Shown here in pieces: positions 16,508 through 25,038 of a stretch of DNA of 64,000 nucleotides. The translations under genes were made by a program, and so were the position numbers. A model generated the notes under the pieces. That model saw only the letters and a list, made by a program, of their open reading frames with translations. It was not told where the DNA came from and did not search any database. Within the stretch, counting starts at the first letter, position 1, and the number at the start of each line of letters is the position of its first letter. Source of the stretch: Streptomyces sp. NRRL F-525 (GTDB lineage: Bacteria > Actinomycetota > Actinomycetes > Streptomycetales > Streptomycetaceae); the NCBI RefSeq assembly GCF_000716605.1, contig NZ_JNXE01000012.1:62001-126000 (forward strand), in the 5' to 3' direction.

Positions 16508-17737
16508 ATGAAGGCCTATGTCGCAGGCGTCGGGATGACGAGGTTCGAGAAGCCCGAGACCCGGGAGTGGCAGTACTGGGACATGGTGCGGGAGGCGGGC
16601 AGCGCCGCGCTCGCGGACGCCGGGATCTCCTACGCCGACATAGAACAGGTTCCTATTGGCTACTGCTTCCAGCCCTCGACCGCCGGTCAGCGCGCGGCCT
16701 ATGAACTAGGTCTCACCGGCATCCCCGTCTACAACGTCAACAACAACTGCGCCACCGGCTCGACCGCGCTGATGCTCGCCCGGCAACTGGTCGAGGGCGG
16801 GGCGGCCGACTGCGTGCTGGCGCTGGGCTTCGAGAAGATGAAGCGGGGTGCGCTGGGCGGGGGCGCGGACGGCGGGGACTTCTCCACGTCCCCCGTCGCC
16901 CGGCACTACGGCATCATGGCCGCCCGCCACGGCTTCGAGATGACCCCGCCCACCGCCCAGATCTTCGGCGACGCGGCCCGCGAGCACATGGAGAAGTACG
17001 GGACGACCGAGGCGCAGCTCGCCGCCGTCGCCGCCAAGAACCACCGGCACTCCGCCCACAACCCGTACGCCCAGTTCCAGGACGTGTACGACGTCGACGA
17101 CATCCTCGCGGCCCGGGTCGTCCACCACCCGCTCACGAAACTCCAGTGCTCGCCGACGTCGGACGGGGCGGCTGCGGCGGTCGTGGTCTCCGAACGCTTC
17201 GCGGAGCAGCGGGAGTTGGGGGCAGGCACGGGTGCGGGTACGGGTGCGGGTAACGGTGGGGGCTCGCTCGTCGAGATCGTCGCCCAGGCGATGACCACCG
17301 ACACCGAGGAATCCTTCGCGTCCGGCTCGTGCATCGACGTCGTCGGCCAGCCCATGTCCCGGGCCGCCGCCCGCCAGGTCTACGAACGGTCCGGACTCGG
17401 CATCGAGGACGTGGACGTCGTAGAACTGCATGACTGCTTCTCGATCAACGAGCTGCTGACGTACGAGGCGCTCGGCATGTGCGAGCCGGGGGAGTCCGGG
17501 AAGCTCGTCGAGTCCGGGGGGACGACGTACGGCGGGCGGTGGGTGGTGAACCCGTCCGGCGGGCTGATCTCCAAGGGGCATCCGCTGGGGGCCACCGGGA
17601 TCGCCCAAGTCGCCGAACTGGTCTGGCAGTTGAGAGGGACGGCGGGGGAGCGGCAGGTGCCGGGGGCCGGGGTGGGGCTCGCGCACAACATCGGGCTCGG
17701 CGGGGCGGCCGTGGTGACCTTGCTGCGGGCGGCGTAG
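16508..17737 (+). CDS. Lipid-transfer protein / SCP-x-type thiolase
   Basis: A 409-residue thiolase-fold protein related to the thiolase part of SCP-x and to the Ltp proteins of steroid side-chain degradation. The nucleophile cysteine is Cys81 in VNNNCATGS. The later catalytic elements ELHDCF (about 311) and GHPLGATG (about 358) are present. Enzymes of this group cleave or retro-aldol-cleave branched acyl-CoAs, including steroid side chains. ATG at 16508 is preferred over an upstream TTG inside the operator. A Gly/Ala/Thr-rich insert (GAGTGAGTGAGNGGG) at about residues 240-255 is unusual. The KstR-type site upstream links it to the TetR gene at 3651. Confidence 0.87.
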   Translation: MKAYVAGVGMTRFEKPETREWQYWDMVREAGSAALADAGISYADIEQVPIGYCFQPSTAGQRAAYELGLTGIPVYNVNNNCATGSTALMLARQLVEGGAADCVLALGFEKMKRGALGGGADGGDFSTSPVARHYGIMAARHGFEMTPPTAQIFGDAAREHMEKYGTTEAQLAAVAAKNHRHSAHNPYAQFQDVYDVDDILAARVVHHPLTKLQCSPTSDGAAAAVVVSERFAEQRELGAGTGAGTGAGNGGGSLVEIVAQAMTTDTEESFASGSCIDVVGQPMSRAAARQVYERSGLGIEDVDVVELHDCFSINELLTYEALGMCEPGESGKLVESGGTTYGGRWVVNPSGGLISKGHPLGATGIAQVAELVWQLRGTAGERQVPGAGVGLAHNIGLGGAAVVTLLRAA

Positions 17738-17858
17738 GTCCTGTGGGGTAGGTCCTGCGAGGTCGTACGGGGTCCTGTGGTCTAGGACCTACGGCCGTCC
17801 CACGACCCGGGCGAAATGCCGATGCAAGGGGCACGGGCCGGTTGGGAGGATGACCACC

Positions 17859-19424
17859 ATGCCCCGAGCCGCTGACGTCTCCCGAATATCCCGCCTGTTC
17901 CCCCGCGGCGCCGCACCGCCCGCCTGGCTGGTCGTGGCGCTCGCGTGCGCCGGGCAGTTCCTCGTCGTGCTCGACGTGTCCGTCGTCAACGTGGCGCTGC
18001 CGTCGATGCGGGCCGACCTGGGGATGAGCGCGTCCGGGCTGCAGTGGGTGGTCAACGCGTACGCCATCGCCTTCGCCGGGTTCATGCTCCTCGGCGGACG
18101 GGCCGGTGACCTCTACGGCCGCAAGCGGATGTTCCTGGTCGGGCTCGCGCTGTTCACCCTGGCCTCGCTGTGCGGCGGACTGGCCCAGGACGGCTGGCAG
18201 TTGCTGCTCGCCCGGGCCGTGCAGGGACTGGGGGCCGCGGTGCTGGCGCCCTCGACGCTGACCATCGTCACCTCGGCGGTCGCGGAGGGCGCGGCCCGTG
18301 CCCGGGCCATCGCCACCTGGACGGCGGTCGGCGCGGGAGGAGGGGCCGCGGGCGGACTCGTCGGCGGGGTGCTCGTGGACACCCTGTCCTGGCGGTGGGT
18401 GCTCCTCATCAACGTGCCCGTCGGCGCGGTGGTGCTGCTCAGCTCCCTGCGCCGGCTCCCGGAGAGCCGGGCCGGGGACCGGCGGCGGCTCGATCTGCCC
18501 GGCGCCGTCCTGGTCACGGCGGGGCTCGGCGTCCTGGCGTACGGCATCTCGCAGACCGAGGCCGAGGGGTGGACGGCCGCGGCCACCCTGGTGCCGCTGG
18601 CCGCCGGACTCGCGCTGATCGCGCTCTTCCTCGTCGTCGAGGCGCGTACGGCGGCTCCGCTGATGCCGCTCGGGCTGTTCCGGGCGCGGGCGGTGTCGTC
18701 GGCGAACGCGGCGATGTTCCTGTCCGGGTCCGCGATGTTCTGCATGTGGTTCTTCATGACCTTGTACGCGCAGAACGTGCTCGGGTACAGCCCGCTGGAG
18801 GCGGGGCTCGCGCTGGTGCCGAGTTCGCTGGCGGTCCTCCTCGGCTCCAAGTCGGCGCCCCGTTTCATGCCGGTGCTCGGCGCGCGCAACGTGGCCGTGA
18901 TCGGGACGCTGCTCGCGGCGGTGGGTTTCGGCTGGCAGTCCCTGATGACGGTGAGAGGGGACTACCTGACCGAGATCATGTTCCCCGGAATCCTGATGAT
19001 GCTGGGCGCCGGTCTGACCGCTACCCCGCTCGCCGCGCTCGCCACGTCGGGGGCGGCGCCGGGGGAGGCCGGGCTGGTCTCCGGGCTGATCAACACCTCG
19101 CGCACGATGGGGGGTTCGCTGGGGCTCGCCGTGATGTCGACGATCGCCGCGGGGCGTACGGAGCGGGCGGCGGGTGGCGGTGCGGGGACCCTGCGGGCGC
19201 TGACGGAGGGGTATGCGCTGGCGTTCCGGACGGGGGCGGGGGTGCTGCTCGGTGGGGTGGTGCTGATGGTGGTGTGGCTGCCGTGGGGGAAGGGGGCGGG
19301 GGCTTCGGAGGTCGGGGCTGGGGCTGATGCGGGGGCAAGGGCCGGTGCGGGTGCGGGCCCGGCGGTGGCTGCGGAGTCCGAGAGTTCCGCGACTTCCACG
19401 ACTTCCACGACTTTCGAGAAGTGA
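17859..19424 (+). CDS. 14-helix MFS drug exporter (EmrB/QacA family)
   Basis: A 521-residue DHA2-type proton-coupled exporter. Motif A GGRAGDLYGRKRMFLVGLAL and motif D1 LDVSVVNVALPSM are clear, and about fourteen hydrophobic helices are seen. The tail after the last helix is a low-complexity Gly/Ala-rich stretch ending in Ser/Thr repeats (ATSTTSTTF). The ATG at 17859 was chosen because GGGAGG ends nine bases before it; an ATG at 17850 overlaps that ribosome site. It follows the thiolase gene by about 120 bases. The substrate is unknown. Confidence 0.87.
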   Translation: MPRAADVSRISRLFPRGAAPPAWLVVALACAGQFLVVLDVSVVNVALPSMRADLGMSASGLQWVVNAYAIAFAGFMLLGGRAGDLYGRKRMFLVGLALFTLASLCGGLAQDGWQLLLARAVQGLGAAVLAPSTLTIVTSAVAEGAARARAIATWTAVGAGGGAAGGLVGGVLVDTLSWRWVLLINVPVGAVVLLSSLRRLPESRAGDRRRLDLPGAVLVTAGLGVLAYGISQTEAEGWTAAATLVPLAAGLALIALFLVVEARTAAPLMPLGLFRARAVSSANAAMFLSGSAMFCMWFFMTLYAQNVLGYSPLEAGLALVPSSLAVLLGSKSAPRFMPVLGARNVAVIGTLLAAVGFGWQSLMTVRGDYLTEIMFPGILMMLGAGLTATPLAALATSGAAPGEAGLVSGLINTSRTMGGSLGLAVMSTIAAGRTERAAGGGAGTLRALTEGYALAFRTGAGVLLGGVVLMVVWLPWGKGAGASEVGAGADAGARAGAGAGPAVAAESESSATSTTSTTFEK

Positions 19425-19498
19425 GGCAATGGTTTTTTGAGAGGTGAGGCAACGGTTCGGGCGGTTCATGGACTCCTTTAACCATCTAGGAGGTGCCC

Positions 19499-20047
19499 AT
19501 GGGGGATCGCAAGCAGGCTCGGGAGGCTCGGGATGACGGGTTCCAGAGCTTTGTCATCGGCCGCTGGCCGCGGCTGATGCGGACGGCATTTCTTCTGACG
19601 GGGGAGCAGCACGCCGCGGAGGATCTGGTCCAGTCGACGCTCGAACAGACCTTTGTGGCCTGGCGCAAGGTCGGCTCGGCCGACGATCCGGAGGCGTACG
19701 TACGGCGCGTGATGATCAACGCGCACGCACGCAAACACCGCAGACGGCTCAAGGAGTTCCTGGCGCCCAAGGATGACTCGGGTCTGGTGCGCGAGATCGC
19801 CGACACCGGTGACCGCATCGCCCAGGCCGACGACCGCAGCGCGCTGTTGCAGGCGCTGGCCCAACTGCCGCCCAGGCAGCGGGAAGCGGTGGTGCTGCGG
19901 TACTGGGAGGACTTGACCGAGACACAGACGGCCCAGGCGATGGGCTGCTCGGTCGGCGCGGTGAAGAGCAACGCGGCCAAGGGGATCGCGAAACTCCGCG
20001 CCATACCGGGACTCGCCGAGATGGTGACGCAGGGAGGGCGGCAGTGA
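19499..20047 (+). CDS. SigE-family ECF RNA polymerase sigma factor
   Basis: A 182-residue alternative sigma factor of the Streptomyces SigE-like group. Region 2 contains RLMRTAFLLTGEQHAAEDLVQSTLEQTFVAW and region 4 contains LPPRQREAVVLRYWEDLTETQTAQAMGCSVGAVKSNAAKGIAKLR. AGGAGG precedes ATG 19499 at good spacing. It overlaps the following membrane-protein gene by four bases, the usual arrangement of an ECF sigma factor and its regulator or sensor. Confidence 0.9.
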   Translation: MGDRKQAREARDDGFQSFVIGRWPRLMRTAFLLTGEQHAAEDLVQSTLEQTFVAWRKVGSADDPEAYVRRVMINAHARKHRRRLKEFLAPKDDSGLVREIADTGDRIAQADDRSALLQALAQLPPRQREAVVLRYWEDLTETQTAQAMGCSVGAVKSNAAKGIAKLRAIPGLAEMVTQGGRQ

Positions 20048-20883
20048 TGAGCGCGGACCGGGAGACGAACCAGACCATGACGGACAGAGACATCGCCCTC
20101 CTGCTGGCCGACGCCGCGGACGAGGTCGAGATCGGTATAGCCCCCTACCAGGCGGTGATCCGCGGCGGCCGCCGACGCCGGGCCCGCCGCTGGGCACTCG
20201 CCACGGCGGCGGCCCTGGTGATCGTCGGCGGGTCGGGCACGCTCGCGTTGGCCGGGCTGCGTGATGGGAGCGGGGTCGAGGTGTCACCGGCGGTGAAGCA
20301 GGAGTCGACCGCGCCGTTGACTCCGGAGGAGCGGAGTGTGTACGAGCCGCGGGGGACCCTGATCGGCATCGGTGAGATCGGCGGCAAGGAGTGGCAGGTC
20401 ACCGTCGACGTGTGGGGCGCCCCGCGCACCGAAGGGGAGGCCTGGGCCCAGTTCCAGCGCATGAAGGCGTTCGGCGAGGTGCCGGTGGGAATGGACGCGG
20501 GCAAGACGTCCCAACTGGTCGGCAAGTACTCGTACTTCACGCGCCGGGCCATCGGGGACGGGAAGGATTCCGTCCTCACGCAGAACTCGGTCGACACGAA
20601 GGACGTCATGGCGGGCACCGACCTCGAATCGGTCGCGCTCTCCCTGGACCCGAAGCACACCACCCCGCAGCGCCTGGTGATGGGTCAGGTCGCCAAGACC
20701 GCCCAGGAGGTCACGTGCAGTTGGAAGGACGGCAGCTCGACCGTCGCCCGCAGGGTCGCGGAGGGCGCCGACGTCAACAGCGACGAATCGGCGATCCGGC
20801 CGGTGGTCGGCTCATCGGACGACTGGTTCGTGTGCGTCGGGCCGGAGGGGACGACGTTCGACTCGGTGAAGGTGACGAAGTAG
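20044..20883 (+). CDS. Membrane protein coupled to SigE-type sigma factor
   Basis: A 279-residue protein with a short cytoplasmic part, a basic stretch (RGGRRRRARRW), one transmembrane helix at about residues 50-71 (LATAAALVIVGGSGTLALAG) and an extracytoplasmic domain of about 200 residues containing two cysteines (TCSWKDG, VCVGPEG). The GTGA overlap with the sigma gene shows tight coupling. No zinc-binding anti-sigma motif (HxxxCxxC) is visible in the cytoplasmic part, so an anti-sigma role is plausible but unproven. Confidence 0.75.
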   Translation: MMSADRETNQTMTDRDIALLLADAADEVEIGIAPYQAVIRGGRRRRARRWALATAAALVIVGGSGTLALAGLRDGSGVEVSPAVKQESTAPLTPEERSVYEPRGTLIGIGEIGGKEWQVTVDVWGAPRTEGEAWAQFQRMKAFGEVPVGMDAGKTSQLVGKYSYFTRRAIGDGKDSVLTQNSVDTKDVMAGTDLESVALSLDPKHTTPQRLVMGQVAKTAQEVTCSWKDGSSTVARRVAEGADVNSDESAIRPVVGSSDDWFVCVGPEGTTFDSVKVTK

Positions 20884-21000
20884 CGCCGGTGCGGGGAGAG
20901 TTCGGGGGTTCGCCCTCAGGGGCGTGACGCGGGGCGGTGGGTGTCGGTGGCCCGGAAAACGGTTCGCCGACCTCGCGCGGCCCTGACACAGTGACCCACC

Positions 21001-21954
21001 ATGACGAACGTCGAGCTTGTCACCGCCGCGGAGTTGCGGCTCATGCAGGGGCTGGCGCAGCGTGTCACCGCCGTCCGCCCGGAGCTGGTGAACGCCGAAG
21101 CGATGTTCGGCGAGCTGGCCTGGAACTGGGGCAAGGGCCGCGCCGAGGACGACACGGGCCGACCGCGCCGGCTGTGGCTCTCCGACGGGGAGCTGGTGGC
21201 GTGGGCCTGGGCCACCCTTCCGCACCGGGTGCGGCGGAACGACGGTTCGGTGAAGGACGTCACCGAGGCCTGCCTCACGTACCAGGTCCACCCCGACCAT
21301 GCCGAGCTCATCGACGAGGTGATCGACTGGTACGACGCTACGGCGGCGGGCATCGAGCGGACGGTGATGCCCAGCGCCGCGGACGGATTCGCCCTGAAGC
21401 GATGGGCGGCGCACGGCTACGAGACCGACTCGGCCGCGCTCGGCGACACCGGGTCCTGGACCCAGCTGAACGAGCGGGACCTGACGGAGGTGGAACACCC
21501 GGTTCTCCCAACGGGGTTCAGGTTCCGCACCGCCGACGAGGCCGGCCCCGAGGCTGCGGTCCAGGCCCACCTCGACGCCTGGTCCCCCTCGGCATACACG
21601 GCCGAGAGCTACGAGAGCGTCCGGCGGACACCGGGCTACCGCGGCGACCTGCACATCCTGGTGGAGGCACCGGACGGCACGATGGCCTCCTCGACGATCA
21701 TGTGGCTCGACGAGGCGAACAGAAGCGCCGAGTTCGAACCGGTCGGGACGCATCCGGAGTACCGGCGGCGGGGGTTGGCGAGAGCGATGCTCCTGCACGG
21801 GATGCACCGGGCGCGGGCAGCCGGGGCCACGCATGCGACGGTCGCGTGCCTGGGGGCGCCGGGGCATCCCCGGGCACGGGGGCTGTACTACGGGCTCGGG
21901 TTCCGGGAGTTGTCGCGGGATGCGCCGCTTGTGAAGGCCGGGGGTGTGGGCTGA
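21001..21954 (+). CDS. GNAT-family N-acetyltransferase, two-domain
   Basis: A 317-residue acetyltransferase. The C-terminal GNAT fold shows the acetyl-CoA-binding motif A as FEPVGTHPEYRRRGLARAMLLHGM (R-x-x-G-x-G/A) and a following GLYYGLGFRELSRD. The N-terminal 150 residues look like a degenerate GNAT half. The acceptor is unknown. Confidence 0.85.
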   Translation: MTNVELVTAAELRLMQGLAQRVTAVRPELVNAEAMFGELAWNWGKGRAEDDTGRPRRLWLSDGELVAWAWATLPHRVRRNDGSVKDVTEACLTYQVHPDHAELIDEVIDWYDATAAGIERTVMPSAADGFALKRWAAHGYETDSAALGDTGSWTQLNERDLTEVEHPVLPTGFRFRTADEAGPEAAVQAHLDAWSPSAYTAESYESVRRTPGYRGDLHILVEAPDGTMASSTIMWLDEANRSAEFEPVGTHPEYRRRGLARAMLLHGMHRARAAGATHATVACLGAPGHPRARGLYYGLGFRELSRDAPLVKAGGVG

Positions 21955-22047
21955 GGAGGGTGTCCGGGTCGGGTCGGAGGGTGCCTCTATGGGGTTCGTC
22001 AAGGAAATCGGGCTGCGCTCGGGCGGGCTGGTGGGCAGCATGGCGGG

Positions 22048-22533
22048 GTGCCGGATCTGCTGTGGGATGACGTCAGGGACTTCTTCGACCCTGAGCTGAT
22101 GGGTGCCCTGCCGGACGTGTGCGTGGCGGGTGCCTCGGTCGAGGACTGGCAGGTCGTGTTCGACTTGGTTCGGTCGAGCGGATGGACGTGGGAGTACTCG
22201 GTGGGCGGAGTCGCCGGGCCACTGCCGTCGGCGGCGGAGGTGTTGTCGCGTCCCGCTGACGCGGAGACGGTCGATCTGCGGGTCTGGCCGGTCCCGGATG
22301 TGCTGGTGATCTTCCGGCCGATGGCCGTTGACGAGATCGACTTCGACGTCGACCTTCACGAACTGCGGGGCCAGGCTGGAGTGGACGTTCTGTGCGGCTT
22401 CCTGCGCACGATCGGTCGCCGACTGGGCAAGCCGGTGGCCATGACCGCCGAGGGCGATTACGGGAATCCGGTACTCGGGTTCGACCCGGTGATCGACCGC
22501 GTGGTGCTGTTGGCGGACCCACCGCCCAGTTGA
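22048..22533 (+). CDS. Hypothetical acidic protein
   Basis: A 161-residue soluble acidic protein from a GTG start at 22048. It contains DWQVVFDLVRSSGWTWEYSVGG and VLVIFRPMAVDEIDFDVDLHELRGQ segments, seen in small uncharacterised Streptomyces proteins. No catalytic motif or export signal is visible. It stands alone between the acetyltransferase and the next methyltransferase. Confidence 0.6.
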   Translation: MPDLLWDDVRDFFDPELMGALPDVCVAGASVEDWQVVFDLVRSSGWTWEYSVGGVAGPLPSAAEVLSRPADAETVDLRVWPVPDVLVIFRPMAVDEIDFDVDLHELRGQAGVDVLCGFLRTIGRRLGKPVAMTAEGDYGNPVLGFDPVIDRVVLLADPPPS

Positions 22534-22822
22534 CCGCGACGGCCGGCCGGGACCGGTAGAGGGTGCCGTCCCGGCCCGCTGACACCCCTCCGGATCCGAT
22601 TCTTGAAAAGTAGGGCCGGGGGTGGCCGGGACTGGGGCCCTGGTGGCCTTCGGGTGGGGTGCCGACGCGGTTTCGGCCCGTCCCCGGAACGGTGGCCTTC
22701 CGGGGTCGACTCCCGCCTCGTGCAAGGGTGTTGGCGGCATTCGTGTGAGTGTCCAGGATCCGTGCTGACCTGGGCCTTGGACCCGTCCGCTCCTACGATC
22801 GGCGCATTGGAGAGGGGGCCGG

Positions 22823-23602
22823 ATGGACCGGACGGATCGTAGCCAGCACGGGCGGGACATACGCACGGTCGACGATGTACTCCGGCTCCTGGACGGGCTG
22901 TTCGCGCCGGAGGCCGACCGTTGGAGTTCGCGGGGTGCCTCTTGGTGGGACGGGTTCTATGCCGACCGGGACAAGCCGGTGCCGTTCTTTGTGGCTAAGC
23001 CGGACGAGAACCTGGTCGGGTATGTCGAGCGGGGGCTGATCGGCGGGGGTGGGGGTGGTCGTGCCCTGGACCTGGGGTGTGGTCCGGGGCGCAACGCGCT
23101 TCAACTCGCCGCGTGGGGCTTCGAGGTGGACGGGGTGGATCTGTCGCCTACGGCTGTCGCGTGGGCGGAGGAGCGGGCGCACGTCTCGGGAATCCGGGCC
23201 CGATTCCACTGCGGGGACGCCTTCGCCCTCGCCGGTACCCAACTCCCCGGCCCCTACGACCTCGTCTACGACTCCGGCTGTTTCCACCACCTGCCCCCGC
23301 ACCGACGCATCAGCTACCTCGCCCTGCTGGACCAAGTCCTCGCACCCGGCGGGCACTTCGCGCTCACGTGCTTCGCCGCCGGCGGCATGGGGTCCGAACT
23401 GCCCGACGCCGAGCTCTACCGCGGCTCCGGGCTTCAGGGCGGGTTGGCCTACACGCCGGATGAACTGCGCTGGATATTCGGGGAGTTGGAGATGGTCGAG
23501 CTGCGCCGGATGCGCGCCGAGCCGGACGCCTCGCCGTGCTTCGGGGAGGACTTTCTCTGGACGGCGTTGTTCCGCCGGGGACTTGGTGCGCAGAACTCGT
23601 AA
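22823..23602 (+). CDS. Class I SAM-dependent methyltransferase
   Basis: A 259-residue Methyltransf_25-type enzyme. Motif I is ALDLGCGPGRNALQLAAWGFEVDGVDLSPTAV; motif II is DLVYDSGCFHHLPPH, and LAPGGHFALTCFAAGGMGSEL follows. The N-terminus has a tryptophan-rich ASWWDGFYADRDKPVPFF segment typical of thiopurine- or tellurite-resistance-like methyltransferases. The substrate is unknown. It is convergent with the small membrane protein gene ending at 23631. Confidence 0.85.
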   Translation: MDRTDRSQHGRDIRTVDDVLRLLDGLFAPEADRWSSRGASWWDGFYADRDKPVPFFVAKPDENLVGYVERGLIGGGGGGRALDLGCGPGRNALQLAAWGFEVDGVDLSPTAVAWAEERAHVSGIRARFHCGDAFALAGTQLPGPYDLVYDSGCFHHLPPHRRISYLALLDQVLAPGGHFALTCFAAGGMGSELPDAELYRGSGLQGGLAYTPDELRWIFGELEMVELRRMRAEPDASPCFGEDFLWTALFRRGLGAQNS

Positions 23603-23630
23603 CACGCGCAGGTTCGCAGGCTTCGCCGAG

Positions 23631-24023
23631 TCATGCCGGGATGAAGCTCGGCCACCAGGGCGGGACGTTGCCCGGGCACAACGGGGCGGGGTAGGAGTCC
23701 GGCATGCCGAGCCAAGTGACCAGGAACCAGGCGAACCACAGGGTGAAGACGAGCCCTGCGGCAAGGGCTGTCCTGCGATGACGTCTTCCGAGGGTGCCGT
23801 GCAGGATCACCCATGGAATCGCGGCGGCGATCCATATGAGAGGAGCGAGAAAGAGCAGAGTCGTACCGTTGGCCGCTGCGTTGACGCCGACGTCACAAGC
23901 AGCCCATGCCCTCCCGATGGCAGCAGTGGACACCACCGCGGTCAGTCCACCGAAGAGGATCCCGAAGCCGGTACCTCTGGGCCAGCGGCTCGGAGGACTC
24001 GACTGTTCTGTTCCCACGGTCAT
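23631..24023 (-). CDS. Small three-helix membrane protein
   Basis: A 130-residue integral membrane protein with three hydrophobic segments (GILFGGLTAVVSTAAIG; GTTLLFLAPLIWIAAAIPWVIL; ALAAGLVFTLWFAWFLVTWLGM) and a short proline/tryptophan-rich end. No family was recognised. It lies just upstream of the response regulator gene on the same strand. Confidence 0.6.
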   Translation of the reverse strand: MTVGTEQSSPPSRWPRGTGFGILFGGLTAVVSTAAIGRAWAACDVGVNAAANGTTLLFLAPLIWIAAAIPWVILHGTLGRRHRRTALAAGLVFTLWFAWFLVTWLGMPDSYPAPLCPGNVPPWWPSFIPA

Positions 24024-24044
24024 CCCCCCCGCCTCGCCGTAGGC

Positions 24045-24686
24045 CTACAACCAGCCCTGTTGTCGGGCCTCCCGCATGGCCTCCATGCGGTTGCGGGTTC
24101 CCGTTTTGCCGATCGCCGAGGAGAGGTAGTTGCGGACGGTGGACTCGGAGAGGTGGAGCTTCGTGGCGATGTCGGAGACCGTCGCGCCGTCCACCGAGGC
24201 CTTGAGGACGTCGCACTCGCGGGCGGTGAGGGGGTTCGGGCCCGCGCTCAGCGCGGCGGCGGCCAGGGCCGGGTCGATGACCGTCTCGCCGGTCAGGACG
24301 CGGCGGATCGCGGCGGCGAGGTCCTCCACCGGGCCGTCCTTCACCAGGAAGCCCGCCGCGCCCGCCTCCATCGCGCGGCGCAGATAACCGGGGCGGCCGA
24401 AGGTCGTGAGGATCAACACCCGGCAGTCCGGGGCCTGTTCGCGGAGTTCGGCGGCGGCGTCCAGGCCGCTCATGCCGGGGAGTTCGATGTCGAGGAGGGC
24501 GACGTCGGGGCGGTGGGTCAGGGCGGCGTCCACGATCGTGTCACCCCTGCCGACCTGGGCGACGACCTCCAGGTCCGCCTCCATGCCGAGCAGCAGGGCG
24601 AGGGCGCCGCGCATCATGCCCTGGTCCTCGGCGAGCAGCACTCTGACGGACTTGGCGGGCCGGTGGTCCCGGGGCATCTCATCCAC
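24045..24686 (-). CDS. NarL/DesR-type response regulator
   Basis: A 213-residue two-component regulator. The receiver domain (about residues 13-130) shows the acidic pair LLAEDQG, the phospho-acceptor Asp in VALLDIELPGMSG, and the conserved T and K in ILTTFGR and FLVKDG. The C-terminal LuxR-type helix-turn-helix is LTARECDVLKASVDGATVSDIATKLHLSESTVRNYL. The likely partner is the DesK-type kinase at 26579-27838, with the arabinofuranosidase gene between them. GTG 24686 and ATG 24677 are both possible starts. Confidence 0.88.
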   Translation of the reverse strand: MDEMPRDHRPAKSVRVLLAEDQGMMRGALALLLGMEADLEVVAQVGRGDTIVDAALTHRPDVALLDIELPGMSGLDAAAELREQAPDCRVLILTTFGRPGYLRRAMEAGAAGFLVKDGPVEDLAAAIRRVLTGETVIDPALAAAALSAGPNPLTARECDVLKASVDGATVSDIATKLHLSESTVRNYLSSAIGKTGTRNRMEAMREARQQGWL

Positions 24687-24864
24687 GGGGCAAGAGTAAG
24701 GCCCAGGGAGACCCAGGCCGGTTGTCAAAAACTCTTCATTGTTCGCGTCCGCGAGTCTTGACGGTCTCCGGCTGCGGGCAAACAATCGCCTCGGCATTCT
24801 GCAATCACCCCAGGAATTTCCCGTGCCGGGCCGATTCCGGAAACCTTTCGACAAACTTTCGGCA

Positions 24865-24927
24865 GTTCGACATTTCGATCGCGAATGGGTTCGGCATATC
24901 GATCGAACGGCGTTCGGTATATCGACC
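24865..24927. promoter_or_regulatory. Three phased direct repeats upstream of the arabinofuranosidase gene
   Basis: GTTCGACATTTCGATC (24865), GTTCGGCATATCGATC (24889) and GTTCGGTATATCGACC (24912) fit the consensus GTTCGRYATWTCGAYC. Their spacing of 24 and 23 bases, about two helix turns, is typical of a regulator binding as a row. The block lies 112 bases before the GTG at 25039. Apart from this array, the 350-base intergenic region contains no gene. Confidence 0.65.
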
Positions 24928-25038
24928 GGTCGCTCGCGCCGCAACTCCGAGCACCCCGCCCCACCCGCACCGACGACCCGCACCGACCACCTGTACTGAC
25001 CACCCGCACCGCCCTACCCGCAACAGAAGAGGTGCACC

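Noticed and set aside
17445..19469. Minus-strand open frame of 674 codons
   Set aside because: Antisense of the thiolase and exporter genes; composition is Arg/Pro/His-rich with no domain.
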